Shown here in pieces: positions 11,681 to 20,320 of a stretch of DNA of 64,000 nucleotides. Within the stretch, counting starts at the first letter, position 1. The number at the start of each line of letters is the position of its first letter. The stretch is from Prevotella sp. Lineage in GTDB: Bacteria; Bacteroidota; Bacteroidia; Bacteroidales; Bacteroidaceae. Made by a program: the position numbers and the translations under genes. Where the stretch lies: contig JAFZBK010000004.1 in the NCBI GenBank assembly GCA_017561825.1, forward strand, positions 1 to 64,000, written 5' to 3'. Under the pieces are notes generated by a model. The model worked only from the letters and a program-made list of their open reading frames with translations. It made no database searches and was not told the DNA's origin.

Positions 11681-12565
11681 ATGTACAAAAGAGCGTTTCA
11701 GCAAATTGTCTTTGTTCTTTTGACGGCAGTCGTTTGTGGCTGCCATCAGAAGACTCAGACACCTCTTTCTTCATCATCGCAGGAAGATTCCACAACGGTG
11801 AAAGAGATGGAGAAGGGAGAAGTTCAGAAGGAAGGTAAACTGACCTTCAAGCAAGTGGAGCAGGTAAAGAAGGATAATTCGGGCGAATACAAGATTGTTG
11901 TCGATTTCCCCACTGACGGTAACCCCATTCTTGTCAATGCCATCCGCGAATATATCAGCGAGTCGTTAGGCACATCCTATGCAGGTGAACTGGAGAACAA
12001 TAAGCAGGGATCCTACGATGGTGACCTCAGCGATGGGCAAAAGATGGTTGACTACTATTTCCGCTTGAAGTATAAGGAGTTCAAGAGCGCTCATGACATG
12101 ATGGCCGAAGACATGACGGGTGACATCCCCACCTTCGCTTCTGAGACGGAAATCCGCCATCTCTATGAGACCGATAAGTTTGTTTCTTACGAGTTCAAGA
12201 AGTATGAGGATATGGGCGGTGCTCATGGGGGTACTGCCATCACAGGTATGACCTTCCGCAAGAACGACGGACGACGGATTGAATGGGATATGTTTACTGG
12301 TAGCATGCAGGATGTTATGAAGAAGGGTCTGAAGAAGTACTTCGAAGTGAACACCGATGAGGAACTGGATAATTGTCTGTCATTGGAGCATACCTACCTG
12401 CTACCGCTTCCGGTTAATCCTCCCGTATTTATCAAAGAGGGTGTGTCAATCACCTACCAGCAATACGAGATAGCTCCCTACGCAGCCGGTCTTCCTTCAT
12501 TCATCTTGCCTTACAGTGAGGCCAAGTCATTGATGAATACAACAGGAAAGAATCTGCTTCCTTAA
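11681..12565 (+). CDS. DUF3298/RsiV-like lipoprotein
   Basis: 294 residues with a lipoprotein signal (lipobox VCGC near residue 20), a Ser/Thr/Lys-rich linker, then a domain resembling the DUF4163/DUF3298 pair found in RsiV anti-sigma factors and PdaC deacetylases: DYYFRLKYKEF, then YEDMGGAHGGTAI and the RRIEWDMFTG strand. No membrane-spanning anti-sigma part and no sigma-factor gene nearby, so this is a stand-alone envelope protein of unknown role. RsiV-type domains can bind lysozyme, but that function is not shown here. Confidence 0.8.
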   Translation: MYKRAFQQIVFVLLTAVVCGCHQKTQTPLSSSSQEDSTTVKEMEKGEVQKEGKLTFKQVEQVKKDNSGEYKIVVDFPTDGNPILVNAIREYISESLGTSYAGELENNKQGSYDGDLSDGQKMVDYYFRLKYKEFKSAHDMMAEDMTGDIPTFASETEIRHLYETDKFVSYEFKKYEDMGGAHGGTAITGMTFRKNDGRRIEWDMFTGSMQDVMKKGLKKYFEVNTDEELDNCLSLEHTYLLPLPVNPPVFIKEGVSITYQQYEIAPYAAGLPSFILPYSEAKSLMNTTGKNLLP

Positions 12566-12600
12566 ACTGAATTCAACATAAAAATATGAGTACAGATCTA

Positions 12601-12686
12601 GTACAAAGGTTTTGTACTAGTAGTACAAGGCTTCTGTACTAGTAGAACAAGGCTTCTGTACTAGTAGAACAAGGCTTCTGTATTGG
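12601..12686. repeat. Array of four 22-bp palindromic units
   Basis: Units start at 12601, 12623, 12645 and 12667 with exact 22-bp spacing. The second unit reads GTACAAGGCTTCTGTACTAG plus TA. Each can fold as GTACA/TGTAC, the first longer as GTACAAA/TTTGTAC; the third and fourth begin GAACA. It starts 36 bases after the stop of the RsiV-like gene. Confidence 0.9.
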
Positions 12687-12708
12687 CTCCACCGAGGGTT
12701 CATTAGTC

Positions 12709-12748
12709 CGAAAAACCAAACAAAATATTGTTTTTGTTTGGTTTTTCG
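12709..12748. terminator. Long inverted repeat before the thiamine promoter
   Basis: A 17-bp perfect stem, CGAAAAACCAAACAAAA with its complement and a 6-nt loop. It can terminate transcripts from the RsiV-like gene. Its right arm contains the TTTG -33 element (12737-12740) of the thiamine operon promoter, so hairpin and promoter overlap. Confidence 0.75.
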
Positions 12749-12768
12749 CTTTCTTATCATTACCTTTG
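12737..12768 (+). promoter_or_regulatory. Promoter of the thiamine uptake operon
   Basis: TTTG (12737-12740), 20-bp spacer, TACCTTTG (12761-12768): full match to the Bacteroidetes primary-sigma consensus. Transcription should start near 12775, just ahead of the TPP riboswitch. Confidence 0.8.
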
Positions 12769-12783
12769 CAGCGGCTTACAGAA

Positions 12784-12863
12784 TGTAGGCTAAGGGGTGC
12801 CCGATGTTTCGGGCTGAGATGATACCCTCTGACCTGATCCAGGTAATACTGGCGTAGGAATGA
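12784..12863 (+). promoter_or_regulatory. TPP riboswitch (THI element)
   Basis: Contains the conserved thi-box blocks in order: GGGGTGCCC, the P3 hairpin, GGGCTGAGATGATACCC, then GACCTGATCCAGGTAATACT and GGCGTAGGAA. These form the pyrimidine- and pyrophosphate-sensing arms. It lies 80 bases before the start of the TonB-dependent receptor gene. No obvious terminator stem follows, so control of translation initiation or processing is possible. Confidence 0.97.
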
Positions 12864-12940
12864 ACGAGCAACGCTCACAAGAAAAACCTTTGGTTATTCT
12901 TCTCTCTCCCCCTTTTTGCATTATATATATTAATAAGGTA

Positions 12941-15400
12941 ATGAAAAAAGTTATTGTTTTCAGTGTGATGATGGCTTTGGCATCTCTTCAACTAGCCAAG
13001 GCAATGAACAACCGTATCGGTGTGCAAGATGAAATTGACTCCCTCCGCATGGAACAACTGCAGGAGGTAGTAGTGAAAGGTGTATGGGTACAGAAAGATG
13101 CACCCTTCGCCGTGGCAAATATCAAGAAGAAAGAACTGCAGGACTTTGCCAAAACAGGTCAGGAACTGCCTTTCCTATTCTCACAGACTCCTGGCGTACT
13201 GTCATGGAGCGAGAATGGTGTAGGTACAGGAACAACCTATCTGCGCATTCGTGGTGCAGCAGGTTCACGCATCAATATCACCCTCGATGGTGTGGCACTT
13301 AACTCTCCCGAGGACCAGTGTGTGTTCTGGGCGAACATGAATTCCTACGCTTCACTGCTGGGAAATGCTCAGATACAACGTGGTGTGGGAACATCAACCA
13401 ATGGCGACGGTGCCTTTGGCGGTACCATCTCACTGTCTACCAAGACTCCATCGACAACACCTGGGGGTGAAGTGAATTTCTCCTATGGCTCCTATAACAC
13501 CTTCAATGTGGGCGGATCGTTCTCAACAGGACTGCTCTGGAATCATTTTGTCTTCGATGGCGCCTACCATGAGACGAATACCGACGGCTATATCCATGGC
13601 ACCAGCGGACGCTCAGGAAGCTACTATGGCGGACTGAGCTGGGTGTCAGACGATTTCGTTATCCGTTACAAGAATATCGGTAACTTCGAAAAAACAGGCC
13701 AGGCATGGAACGGTGTTACTGCAGGCAATGACGACCTCAGCCTGATGGACGGCACCTATGGTGCTAACACGGGCATCAAGACCTATGAGGATCTGTACAA
13801 AGTGGGACTCGGACGCTATAATAGTCTTTATGAGATGCTCTCTACCGACATAGAGGGGAACTTCATTCGCGATGTCAACGGTAACTACCAGACAGAACGC
13901 TACATGCTGAACAACGGTAAGCCCTGGGACAAGACCACCGACAATTTCTGGCAGAACCACAACATTCTCTCTGCCGTATGGGATATCAACGAGCACTGGA
14001 ACACCATGGCCTCGCTGCACTATACCCATGGCTACGGATACTATAAGGAGTTCCGCTACAACAACAAGATCAAGAAGCTTGGTTTGCCCAACGCCACATT
14101 CAGTGACATGAGCGGTGTGAAGCGCACCGACTGGGTACGCAAGAAGGGACTGAAACAGGATACCTACGGTATCGTATGGAACCTGAACTACAAAGATAAC
14201 AACTGGGATGTAATCGGTGGACTCTCCGTACAGCAGTTCGACGGTAACCACTTCGGCTATATAACCTACCTGAGCAACGATAAGCTGCGTAACATGCTCA
14301 TGAGTAATGGTAACTATCAGTACTACGACTCTGATGCCAGCAAGTTCGACGGCAGCGCTTTCATCAAGGCTCTCTACCGATTATCAGATAGCTGGGATGC
14401 TTTTGCCGATATGCAGTACCGTCGTGTGAACTACACCACCGATGGCTATAACGATAAGTTCGTATATAATAAAAAGACCTACATGTACGACAAGCACATG
14501 CTCGATATTGATGAAACATACAACTTCTTCAATCCGAAAGCGGGCATCAGCTTCCACAACGGTGGTCACCGTGCCTTCGCCTCAGTGGCTCTGAGTCACC
14601 GTGAACCGGAACGAAACAACTTCACAGATAACGGTAACTATCCTGCGCCCAAGACAGAGTCGTTGCTCGACTACGAAGCAGGTTATAGCTTTGCCACACC
14701 GAAATGGCGTGCTGGTTTTACCATTTATTATATGGACTATGACAACCAACTCGTGCAGACAGGTGCACAGAGTGATATCGGTGAGCCGCTCACAACCAAT
14801 GTAAAGAAGTCGTATCGTGCAGGTGTTGAGATGACGGCCGGATACGACATCACCTCTTGGTTGACCGTGGAAGGGAATGCAGCCCTGAGTCTGAATAAGA
14901 TCAAGGACTTTGATGAGTTCGTAGAGGACTGGGATGACTGGGAAGGAAACACAGATGCCGACAAATATCATTGCGATGGTAACGGTGATGAGTTGCGCCA
15001 GTTCCACTACGACAATTCCACTCTTGCCTTCTCTCCCTCGACTATCCTCAACGGATTCCTTAACTTCCACTACAAAGGATGGCAGGCTGTATGGCACACC
15101 AACTACGTGAGCCGACAATATCTTGACAATACAGAGAACAAAGACCGCTCACTGCCTTCCTACTCAACTACGAATGTCAACCTGAGCTATACGCTCCCGT
15201 TGAACAAGATCGGCGTGAAGGAAGCCGTTTTCGGTCTGAACCTGAACAACATCTTTGATGCGCACTATGCCAGCAGCGGATGGGTGTATTCTGCCATTGC
15301 CGAGAGTTATGGACATACGAACAATAACCGTTACTACCAGATTGGATTCATTCCCATGGCTGGTTTCACCGCCATGGGTAGCATCACACTGCGCTTCTAA
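12941..15400 (+). CDS. TonB-dependent outer-membrane receptor, probably for thiamine
   Basis: 819-residue outer-membrane gated barrel with a signal peptide (cut near AKA), a plug domain (EVVVKGVWVQKDAPFAV, TPGVLSWSENG, YLRIRGAAGSRINITLDG, about 45-180) and a beta barrel that ends in a terminal aromatic (ITLRF). Position behind a TPP riboswitch and before PnuT makes thiamine or a thiamine phosphate the likely substrate, as in the known Bacteroidetes OMR1-PnuT arrangement. There is no SusD partner. The start is MKKVIVF, not an upstream ATG inside the riboswitch. Confidence 0.93.
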   Translation: MKKVIVFSVMMALASLQLAKAMNNRIGVQDEIDSLRMEQLQEVVVKGVWVQKDAPFAVANIKKKELQDFAKTGQELPFLFSQTPGVLSWSENGVGTGTTYLRIRGAAGSRINITLDGVALNSPEDQCVFWANMNSYASLLGNAQIQRGVGTSTNGDGAFGGTISLSTKTPSTTPGGEVNFSYGSYNTFNVGGSFSTGLLWNHFVFDGAYHETNTDGYIHGTSGRSGSYYGGLSWVSDDFVIRYKNIGNFEKTGQAWNGVTAGNDDLSLMDGTYGANTGIKTYEDLYKVGLGRYNSLYEMLSTDIEGNFIRDVNGNYQTERYMLNNGKPWDKTTDNFWQNHNILSAVWDINEHWNTMASLHYTHGYGYYKEFRYNNKIKKLGLPNATFSDMSGVKRTDWVRKKGLKQDTYGIVWNLNYKDNNWDVIGGLSVQQFDGNHFGYITYLSNDKLRNMLMSNGNYQYYDSDASKFDGSAFIKALYRLSDSWDAFADMQYRRVNYTTDGYNDKFVYNKKTYMYDKHMLDIDETYNFFNPKAGISFHNGGHRAFASVALSHREPERNNFTDNGNYPAPKTESLLDYEAGYSFATPKWRAGFTIYYMDYDNQLVQTGAQSDIGEPLTTNVKKSYRAGVEMTAGYDITSWLTVEGNAALSLNKIKDFDEFVEDWDDWEGNTDADKYHCDGNGDELRQFHYDNSTLAFSPSTILNGFLNFHYKGWQAVWHTNYVSRQYLDNTENKDRSLPSYSTTNVNLSYTLPLNKIGVKEAVFGLNLNNIFDAHYASSGWVYSAIAESYGHTNNNRYYQIGFIPMAGFTAMGSITLRF

Positions 15401-15413
15401 CTAAAAAGATTAT

Positions 15414-16028
15414 ATGATCAGTACATTCATCACAGCCCACTGGCTTGATATCGTCACCACAATCCTCGGTCTGGCCTATATTCTATTTGAATACAAGGCC
15501 AGTGCTTGGATGTGGCTCGTAGGTTTCCTGATGCAGTCATTGGGCATCGTGCTCTACTACCAGAAAGGACTCTATGCCGACTGCGGCATGGAGTTCTACT
15601 ACTTGATGATGACAATCTATGGTGTGGGCTGCTGGGCACTAGGTGACAAACTTTGGTGGAAACACAAGAAGAAACCAGCTGCTACACTAGCCATCAGTCA
15701 TTTCCCACGTCGTCTCATGCTACCTTGGATAACAGTCATCCTTTGCATCTGGGGTATCATCTATTGGCTACTCGTAACATTCACCAACAGTAACGTGCCA
15801 TTAGCTGACAGTTTCACCACCGCCTTGAGCATCGTAGGCATCTGGGCTTTGGCACACAAATACCTGGAGCAATGGTTCATCTGGATTGCCGTCGATGTGG
15901 TCACTTGCATTCTCTATTTCTACAAGGACATTCCCTTCAAGGCATCCCTCTACGGACTTTACGTCGTGATTGCTGTGATGGGATATTACAAGTGGAAGCA
16001 GATGATGAAAGAAGAAAAAGCGACGTGA
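15414..16028 (+). CDS. pnuT: PnuT/PnuC family thiamine transporter
   Basis: 204-residue inner-membrane carrier with about seven hydrophobic segments and the PnuC-family WLVGFLMQSLGIVLYYQKGLY and EFYYLMMTIYGVGCW regions. PnuC-type proteins move vitamins by facilitated diffusion, with intracellular phosphorylation trapping the substrate. Thiamine specificity is inferred from the riboswitch operon. The thiamine pyrophosphokinase gene that often follows in Bacteroidetes is absent from this window. A small hairpin (16031-16052) lies just past the stop. Confidence 0.9.
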   Translation: MISTFITAHWLDIVTTILGLAYILFEYKASAWMWLVGFLMQSLGIVLYYQKGLYADCGMEFYYLMMTIYGVGCWALGDKLWWKHKKKPAATLAISHFPRRLMLPWITVILCIWGIIYWLLVTFTNSNVPLADSFTTALSIVGIWALAHKYLEQWFIWIAVDVVTCILYFYKDIPFKASLYGLYVVIAVMGYYKWKQMMKEEKAT

Positions 16029-16104
16029 AGAATGTGTGTATAATTACACATTTAGCAAAAAAACATTAAAAACCACATTCTGTATGATTTTTCACTTGAA
16101 AACG

Positions 16105-16136
16105 TTTGCATAGTTATAAAAATACAATTATCTTTG
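16105..16136 (+). promoter_or_regulatory. Strong orphan promoter
   Basis: TTTG (16105-16108), 20-bp spacer, TATCTTTG (16129-16136). This is a full match to the Bacteroidetes promoter consensus and has no protein gene downstream on the plus strand. Confidence 0.75.
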
Positions 16137-16142
16137 CATACG

Positions 16143-16266
16143 AATAAAAGAATATGTGAATCTCACCATTGTGAGATCATATACAGTGCTCGTGAGAGTA
16201 TTTCCCTATAAACTTGAGTTAATTTAGTTTTTTCCAACGGCCCGCTCGTGAAGAGTAGGCCGTTTT
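16143..16266 (+). ncRNA. Candidate small RNA of about 120 nt
   Basis: Begins about 7 bases after the orphan promoter and ends with a GC-rich terminator stem (AACGGCC/GGCCGTT, 16236-16264) followed by TT. An internal stem-loop (TCTCAC/GTGAGA, about 16161-16174) is visible. No long ORF. The family is not recognised; a 6S-like or antisense role cannot be decided by eye. Exact ends are inferred. Confidence 0.5.
16236..16266 (+). terminator. Terminator of the candidate small RNA
   Basis: Stem AACGGCC/GGCCGTT with a 15-nt loop followed by TTTT with one G interruption further on. Moderately strong. Confidence 0.6.
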
Positions 16267-16382
16267 GCTTTGTATGCAAAATTGACAAAACTGTTAAGTA
16301 TAAAAAATGACCAGTCTATGGTAAACGCCTTACCAAAGACTGGTTCTTGCTGTGAGACAAGGAAAAACTTGTTTCCTGTTGG

Positions 16383-17795
16383 CTACTTTGTGAGTTTGAA
16401 GGAGTTCTCGATACTGTGAACTTCAGCCGAGAATGCCTTGTCAATCTTCAGTCGCTGCTCAACCTGCGTACAGCTATGGATAACCGTACTGTGATCACGG
16501 CCAGCAACCAACTTTCCGATACGACTGGCTGGCATCTTAGTCAGTTTTTGTGCCAAGTACATGGACACCTGACGGGCTACTACCAGCTCACGTTTCCGTG
16601 AACGACTTGCCATAGCAGCTGTTGTGACATTGAAATGATGGCACACCTTCTCCATAATCTCATCGACTGATAACGATCGTTCATTCACCTTGACCGCACG
16701 CTTAATGACGCGTTGGGCCAACTTCATGTCGATATTCCCGTTATAGACAATCGAGAAGGCCAGCAATGAATTGATCACGCCTTCCAGGTCGCGCACGCTA
16801 CCGTTAGCCGTCTCTGCAATGTACTGGATCACATCTTCCGGAATCTTCAGTCCGTCGCGCTTGATCTTACTCTTTAAGATATCAATGCAAAGCTGCACAT
16901 TCGGGCGTTCCAGCTCAGCAATGAGTCCGCAAGAGAAACGTGTGATCAACCGCTCGCTCATTCCTTTGAGATCCACCGGTGGACGGTCGGATGCAAGGAT
17001 GATGCGTTTCCCGTTTCTGAACAGGTGGTTGAAGATATGGAAGAATGTCTCCTGTGTCTTGGTAGCCGTCACCCACTCCTGTACATCATCCACTATCAGC
17101 ACATCGATGGTCTGATAGAAATGGATAAAATCATTGATGCGGTTCTGCATCTGTGCACTGGTGTATTGTACTTGGAACAGTCGGGCACTGATATACAGCA
17201 CGCGTTTCTGCGGGTACAACTCCTTGGTGCGTACACCGATCGCATTAATCAGGTGTGTCTTTCCGCATCCGCTGGGACCGTAAATGAACATCGGATTGAA
17301 CTGCGTGGTTCCCGGGTGCTCCGCTATAGACAGTCCTACACTGCGTGGCAGTTTGTTACTGTCACCCTCAATGAAGTTTGCAAAGGTGTGGTGGGGATCC
17401 AACTGACTGTCGATGTCCTGCGGCTGTGCTGCATCCAGTTCTGTGGGTGAGGCATTACCTCTTGTCTTCACGCGTGGAGTAACCACATCTGTAGCTGCCT
17501 CTTCTGCTTGAAGATCCTGTGTCAGATTATGGGTCTTATCCGTCACCACCCGATAGGTCAGTCGTGTACCGGCTCCAAACACTCTCGTCAACACCTTCTT
17601 CAACAGATCCACGTAGTGCTCTTCCAAGTACTCGTATACGAACGGACTCGGAACTTGCACCAACAAGGTCTTCATCGCAGGCTTGTACGATTCGAAGGCC
17701 AAGGGTCTGAACCAGGTGTTGAATTGCTGCTCGGAGACGTTCTCCTTTATTAATTGGAGGCAACTGTCCCAGCAGGCACGGGGGTTAATACTCAT
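16383..17795 (-). CDS. dnaA: Chromosomal replication initiator DnaA
   Basis: Binds DnaA boxes at oriC and opens the origin in its ATP form. 470 residues from MSINPRACW: domain I (about 1-85), variable domain II, AAA+ domain III with Walker A YGPSGCGKTHL and Walker B LIVDDVQ, and domain IV with the box-recognition signature AGRDHSTVIHS near the C terminus. Longer in-frame starts are rejected because the promoter (17835-17866) lies between them and this ATG. No cluster of DnaA boxes was recognised beside the gene, so oriC is not placed here. Confidence 0.97.
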   Translation of the reverse strand: MSINPRACWDSCLQLIKENVSEQQFNTWFRPLAFESYKPAMKTLLVQVPSPFVYEYLEEHYVDLLKKVLTRVFGAGTRLTYRVVTDKTHNLTQDLQAEEAATDVVTPRVKTRGNASPTELDAAQPQDIDSQLDPHHTFANFIEGDSNKLPRSVGLSIAEHPGTTQFNPMFIYGPSGCGKTHLINAIGVRTKELYPQKRVLYISARLFQVQYTSAQMQNRINDFIHFYQTIDVLIVDDVQEWVTATKTQETFFHIFNHLFRNGKRIILASDRPPVDLKGMSERLITRFSCGLIAELERPNVQLCIDILKSKIKRDGLKIPEDVIQYIAETANGSVRDLEGVINSLLAFSIVYNGNIDMKLAQRVIKRAVKVNERSLSVDEIMEKVCHHFNVTTAAMASRSRKRELVVARQVSMYLAQKLTKMPASRIGKLVAGRDHSTVIHSCTQVEQRLKIDKAFSAEVHSIENSFKLTK

Positions 17796-18137
17796 AAAAT
17801 AAACACGGTTAGTCTTTCGACGTTTTTGACTCTGCAAAGGTAAAAAAGAATATTGATTCATGCAAATCATCTTTTTTGTCTTTTGTTTCTGAATCGGTCG
17901 TAAAACGCCTAAGATTGGCACTTTAAGCGTGAAACATTTCCTAACAATAAAAGAATGGTATTGCAGAATTATAAGTTATTAAAAATGAAAGTTTTATAAT
18001 CATGAAACAACTCCACAACAAGTAAGAACCTCTCTTAAGAAAAGAAGGTGAAAAGTGGCGACTAGTAACCACTTACGCATTTCCAAGAAAGCAAAAATCA
18101 AGCACCAATCTATTTAGATGTTTTTTAAATTAAGCAC
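17796..18137. other. 342-bp intergenic region between the MCE gene and dnaA
   Basis: AT-rich, noncoding. Holds the dnaA promoter at its left end and a hairpin AAGTGG/CCACTT (18053-18074) that may end the nrdJ-folB-amidase-MCE transcript. No convincing ORF, tRNA or DnaA-box cluster was seen. Confidence 0.7.
17835..17866 (-). promoter_or_regulatory. dnaA promoter
   Basis: On the minus strand TTTG (17866-17863), 20-bp spacer, TACCTTTG (17842-17835), ending 39 bases before the dnaA ATG. Full match to the Bacteroidetes consensus. Confidence 0.75.
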
Positions 18138-19031
18138 TTATTTGTCTTTTTTCCCAAACAACGAAAAATGCACATAGCGCTTCGGGTGTGCCTTCATATT
18201 GACCAGCAAAGAGTCGGCATCTCGCATGGTGGCATTTAGGTTCTGGTAAAGACTCGGATCCCGCATCAACAGTCCTATACTTCCCTCTGTATTATTCAGT
18301 TGAGTGGTCAGTTTCTCTACATTGTCCAGCGTCTCATTCACCTTCTCCATGGTACCCGCCACGTTGATGGCAGCGAGGTTCCCAGTGAGGGTGTTTGTAT
18401 TATCGAGCACGGTATTGGCGCGGTTCACCAATCCTGGCACATTCTTGTTCAGTTGTGCCATCAATTCATTCACCTCACGGGTGGTCTTTGTAAGGTCACC
18501 TGTAACCGTTCTGATATTATGGAGCGACTGTCCGATGGCCGGGTCTGCGAGTATGGTATTCAGATTCGCCAGGATACTATCTAGTTTGGGCAGCATTTTC
18601 TCGATGGTTGGAATCATCTCTTTCACCTTTCCCAAAGTACCGTCGTTGATATCCCCGTTGATTAGTCCTCCGGGAGCCAAACGCTGTTGCGCATTATCTG
18701 CCAGTAGCAGGTTTACCTGAACGTTTCCGAGGAGGTCGCTGACGATCTCTGCTGTACTGCCCTCTGGGATATGAAGACTGGGATCGATGCCCGCTTCGAT
18801 CTTGATGTTTCCTGGCTTCTCATAATCGTAGTTAATGCTTTTCACCACACCAACCTTAAAGCCATCGGCATATATCGGACTCGAAGAAGTCAGTCCGCTG
18901 ATATCCTTAAACGACAGATAGTATTTTGTATCCGTCGAGAAGATGTTCTTTCCTTTCAGGTAGTTCATTCCGAAGAACAGAAGAACCAGTCCTGCGACGG
19001 CCACCAAGCCGATTTTGATTTCTTTTCTCAT
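18138..19031 (-). CDS. MCE/MlaD domain envelope lipid-binding protein
   Basis: 297 residues: one N-terminal membrane helix (about 7-23), then an MCE domain (KYYLSFKDISGLTSSSPIYADGFKVGVVKSI region, about 35-125) and a long helical tail predicted to form coiled coils (about 130-280). MlaD-type proteins form hexameric rings on the periplasmic face that carry phospholipids between membranes. No MlaE or MlaF ABC genes are adjacent. It is 18 bases downstream of the amidase gene, so it is last in the nrdJ-folB-amidase unit. Confidence 0.9.
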   Translation of the reverse strand: MRKEIKIGLVAVAGLVLLFFGMNYLKGKNIFSTDTKYYLSFKDISGLTSSSPIYADGFKVGVVKSINYDYEKPGNIKIEAGIDPSLHIPEGSTAEIVSDLLGNVQVNLLLADNAQQRLAPGGLINGDINDGTLGKVKEMIPTIEKMLPKLDSILANLNTILADPAIGQSLHNIRTVTGDLTKTTREVNELMAQLNKNVPGLVNRANTVLDNTNTLTGNLAAINVAGTMEKVNETLDNVEKLTTQLNNTEGSIGLLMRDPSLYQNLNATMRDADSLLVNMKAHPKRYVHFSLFGKKDK

Positions 19032-19049
19032 GTTGTAATCCTGCTATTG

Positions 19050-20276
19050 TTATTGACTCCTGCGAGCCTTAAACTCACGTATCGCCTGCGTAACATCCAT
19101 TTTCTCCCCATTCTTGAAGGCAATGATGAATGCCCCAGGGAACTTGTCCAAAAGCGATTTCCTTAATCGATAGATCTCGTTATAGTCTGTTGAGCTACCT
19201 ATAGTATATTTATAATAGCCTCCCTCTTTGTAGGAGTCTATATCCTTGAGTCCTTTGAAGCGACTGCTTCCTACGGGAACAGCCTTTGTATCAGCCATAA
19301 TCTGCACCTTGAATACCGGTGCGCCCTGCGATGCACTCGACTGACTCACCTGTTCTTTCTTCATCTCAGACTGCTGTTCCTTAACTGGCTCAGTCTTATC
19401 CTTGACAGGTTGTTCAATCTTGGACTTTGCTGGCTGTTCTATCTTGGGTGCACTCGGTGTCTTTGGTTCACTTAGGAAAGGAGTGGCCGACCCACCGAAA
19501 TACTTTTTCTTATAGGCGATGAAGGCATTATAGAAGCCTCGTGCGTATTTCTCAGGCGCATCGCTGGAGTTCATGAACTGCTCCTCGTCAGACGTAGAGA
19601 TGAAGCCCAGTTCCAGCAGACAGCCTGGCATTGACGAGAGGCGCAGCACTGCCAGATTGTCCTGATGGGCACCTGCATTGGCTCTTCCCGTAGCTGCGCA
19701 CATATACCGTTGCATGAACTTCGACAGTTCCACGCTACGCTCCATATAGGTGTCCTGAATGAACTCGAACATGATATTGCTTTCAGGGGAATTGGGATCG
19801 AAGCCCGCATAATGCTGCTGGTAGTCCTTCTCCATCACGATGACCGAGTTCTCGCGCTTGGCCACCTCGAGGTTCTCGATGATTCCTTTCTTTCCTGAGT
19901 TCCTGCCACGTCCCAGCGTATAGGTCTGGAATCCCCTTGCGATCTTCCCACCCGGCAGGGCATTGATATGCACAGATATGAATAGGTCGGCTTTGTTCTT
20001 GTTGGCAATCTCGGCCCGTTGCCACAGTTCGAGGAACACATCCGTTTTACGCGTATAGATCACTTTCACGTCTGGACAATTCCTTTCGATCATCTTGCCC
20101 AGTGCGAGCGCCATCTTCAGTGTGAGGTTCTTCTCCTTTGAGATCTTCCCCACACATCCAGCGTCTTTTCCTCCGTGACCTGCATCGATGACAAGGACGA
20201 ACTTCTTAGCGGCGGTATCGGCGAAAGCCCCTACCGAACACATCATCAGAATCACGAACAATAACCTTTTCACCAT
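19050..20276 (-). CDS. N-acetylmuramoyl-L-alanine amidase
   Basis: 408-residue exported hydrolase that cuts the bond between muramic acid and the stem peptide, mainly during cell separation. Signal peptide (cut near AFA), Amidase_3 domain (about 26-240) with the zinc motif DAGHGGKDAG and later SVHINA and ELGFIS. A Pro/Lys/Glu-rich linker (about 255-315) leads to a C-terminal SPOR-like segment (FKVQIMADTKAVP onward) that should bind denuded septal glycan. In the operon between folB and the MCE gene. Confidence 0.92.
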   Translation of the reverse strand: MVKRLLFVILMMCSVGAFADTAAKKFVLVIDAGHGGKDAGCVGKISKEKNLTLKMALALGKMIERNCPDVKVIYTRKTDVFLELWQRAEIANKNKADLFISVHINALPGGKIARGFQTYTLGRGRNSGKKGIIENLEVAKRENSVIVMEKDYQQHYAGFDPNSPESNIMFEFIQDTYMERSVELSKFMQRYMCAATGRANAGAHQDNLAVLRLSSMPGCLLELGFISTSDEEQFMNSSDAPEKYARGFYNAFIAYKKKYFGGSATPFLSEPKTPSAPKIEQPAKSKIEQPVKDKTEPVKEQQSEMKKEQVSQSSASQGAPVFKVQIMADTKAVPVGSSRFKGLKDIDSYKEGGYYKYTIGSSTDYNEIYRLRKSLLDKFPGAFIIAFKNGEKMDVTQAIREFKARRSQ

Positions 20277-20320
20277 ATGCGCTGCAAAGTTAATGAATTA
20301 TCGTAAAACGTAGTCAACCG

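Larger units (their letters stand above)
16029..16382. other. 354-bp intergenic region between pnuT and dnaA
   Basis: Both flanking genes point inward. It holds a hairpin after pnuT (AATGTGT/ACACATT, 16031-16052), a full-consensus promoter, a candidate small RNA ending in a terminator (listed separately), and a 3' flank of dnaA. No open reading frame here looks real. Confidence 0.8.

Noticed and set aside
12639-12878. 79-codon minus-strand frame across the 22-bp array and riboswitch
   Set aside because: Its sequence is made of repeat units and conserved RNA blocks, not a protein pattern.
17796-18137. Replication origin next to dnaA
   Set aside because: No cluster of TTATCCACA-type boxes or AT-rich unwinding repeat could be recognised. 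Origin position would need whole-genome GC skew.
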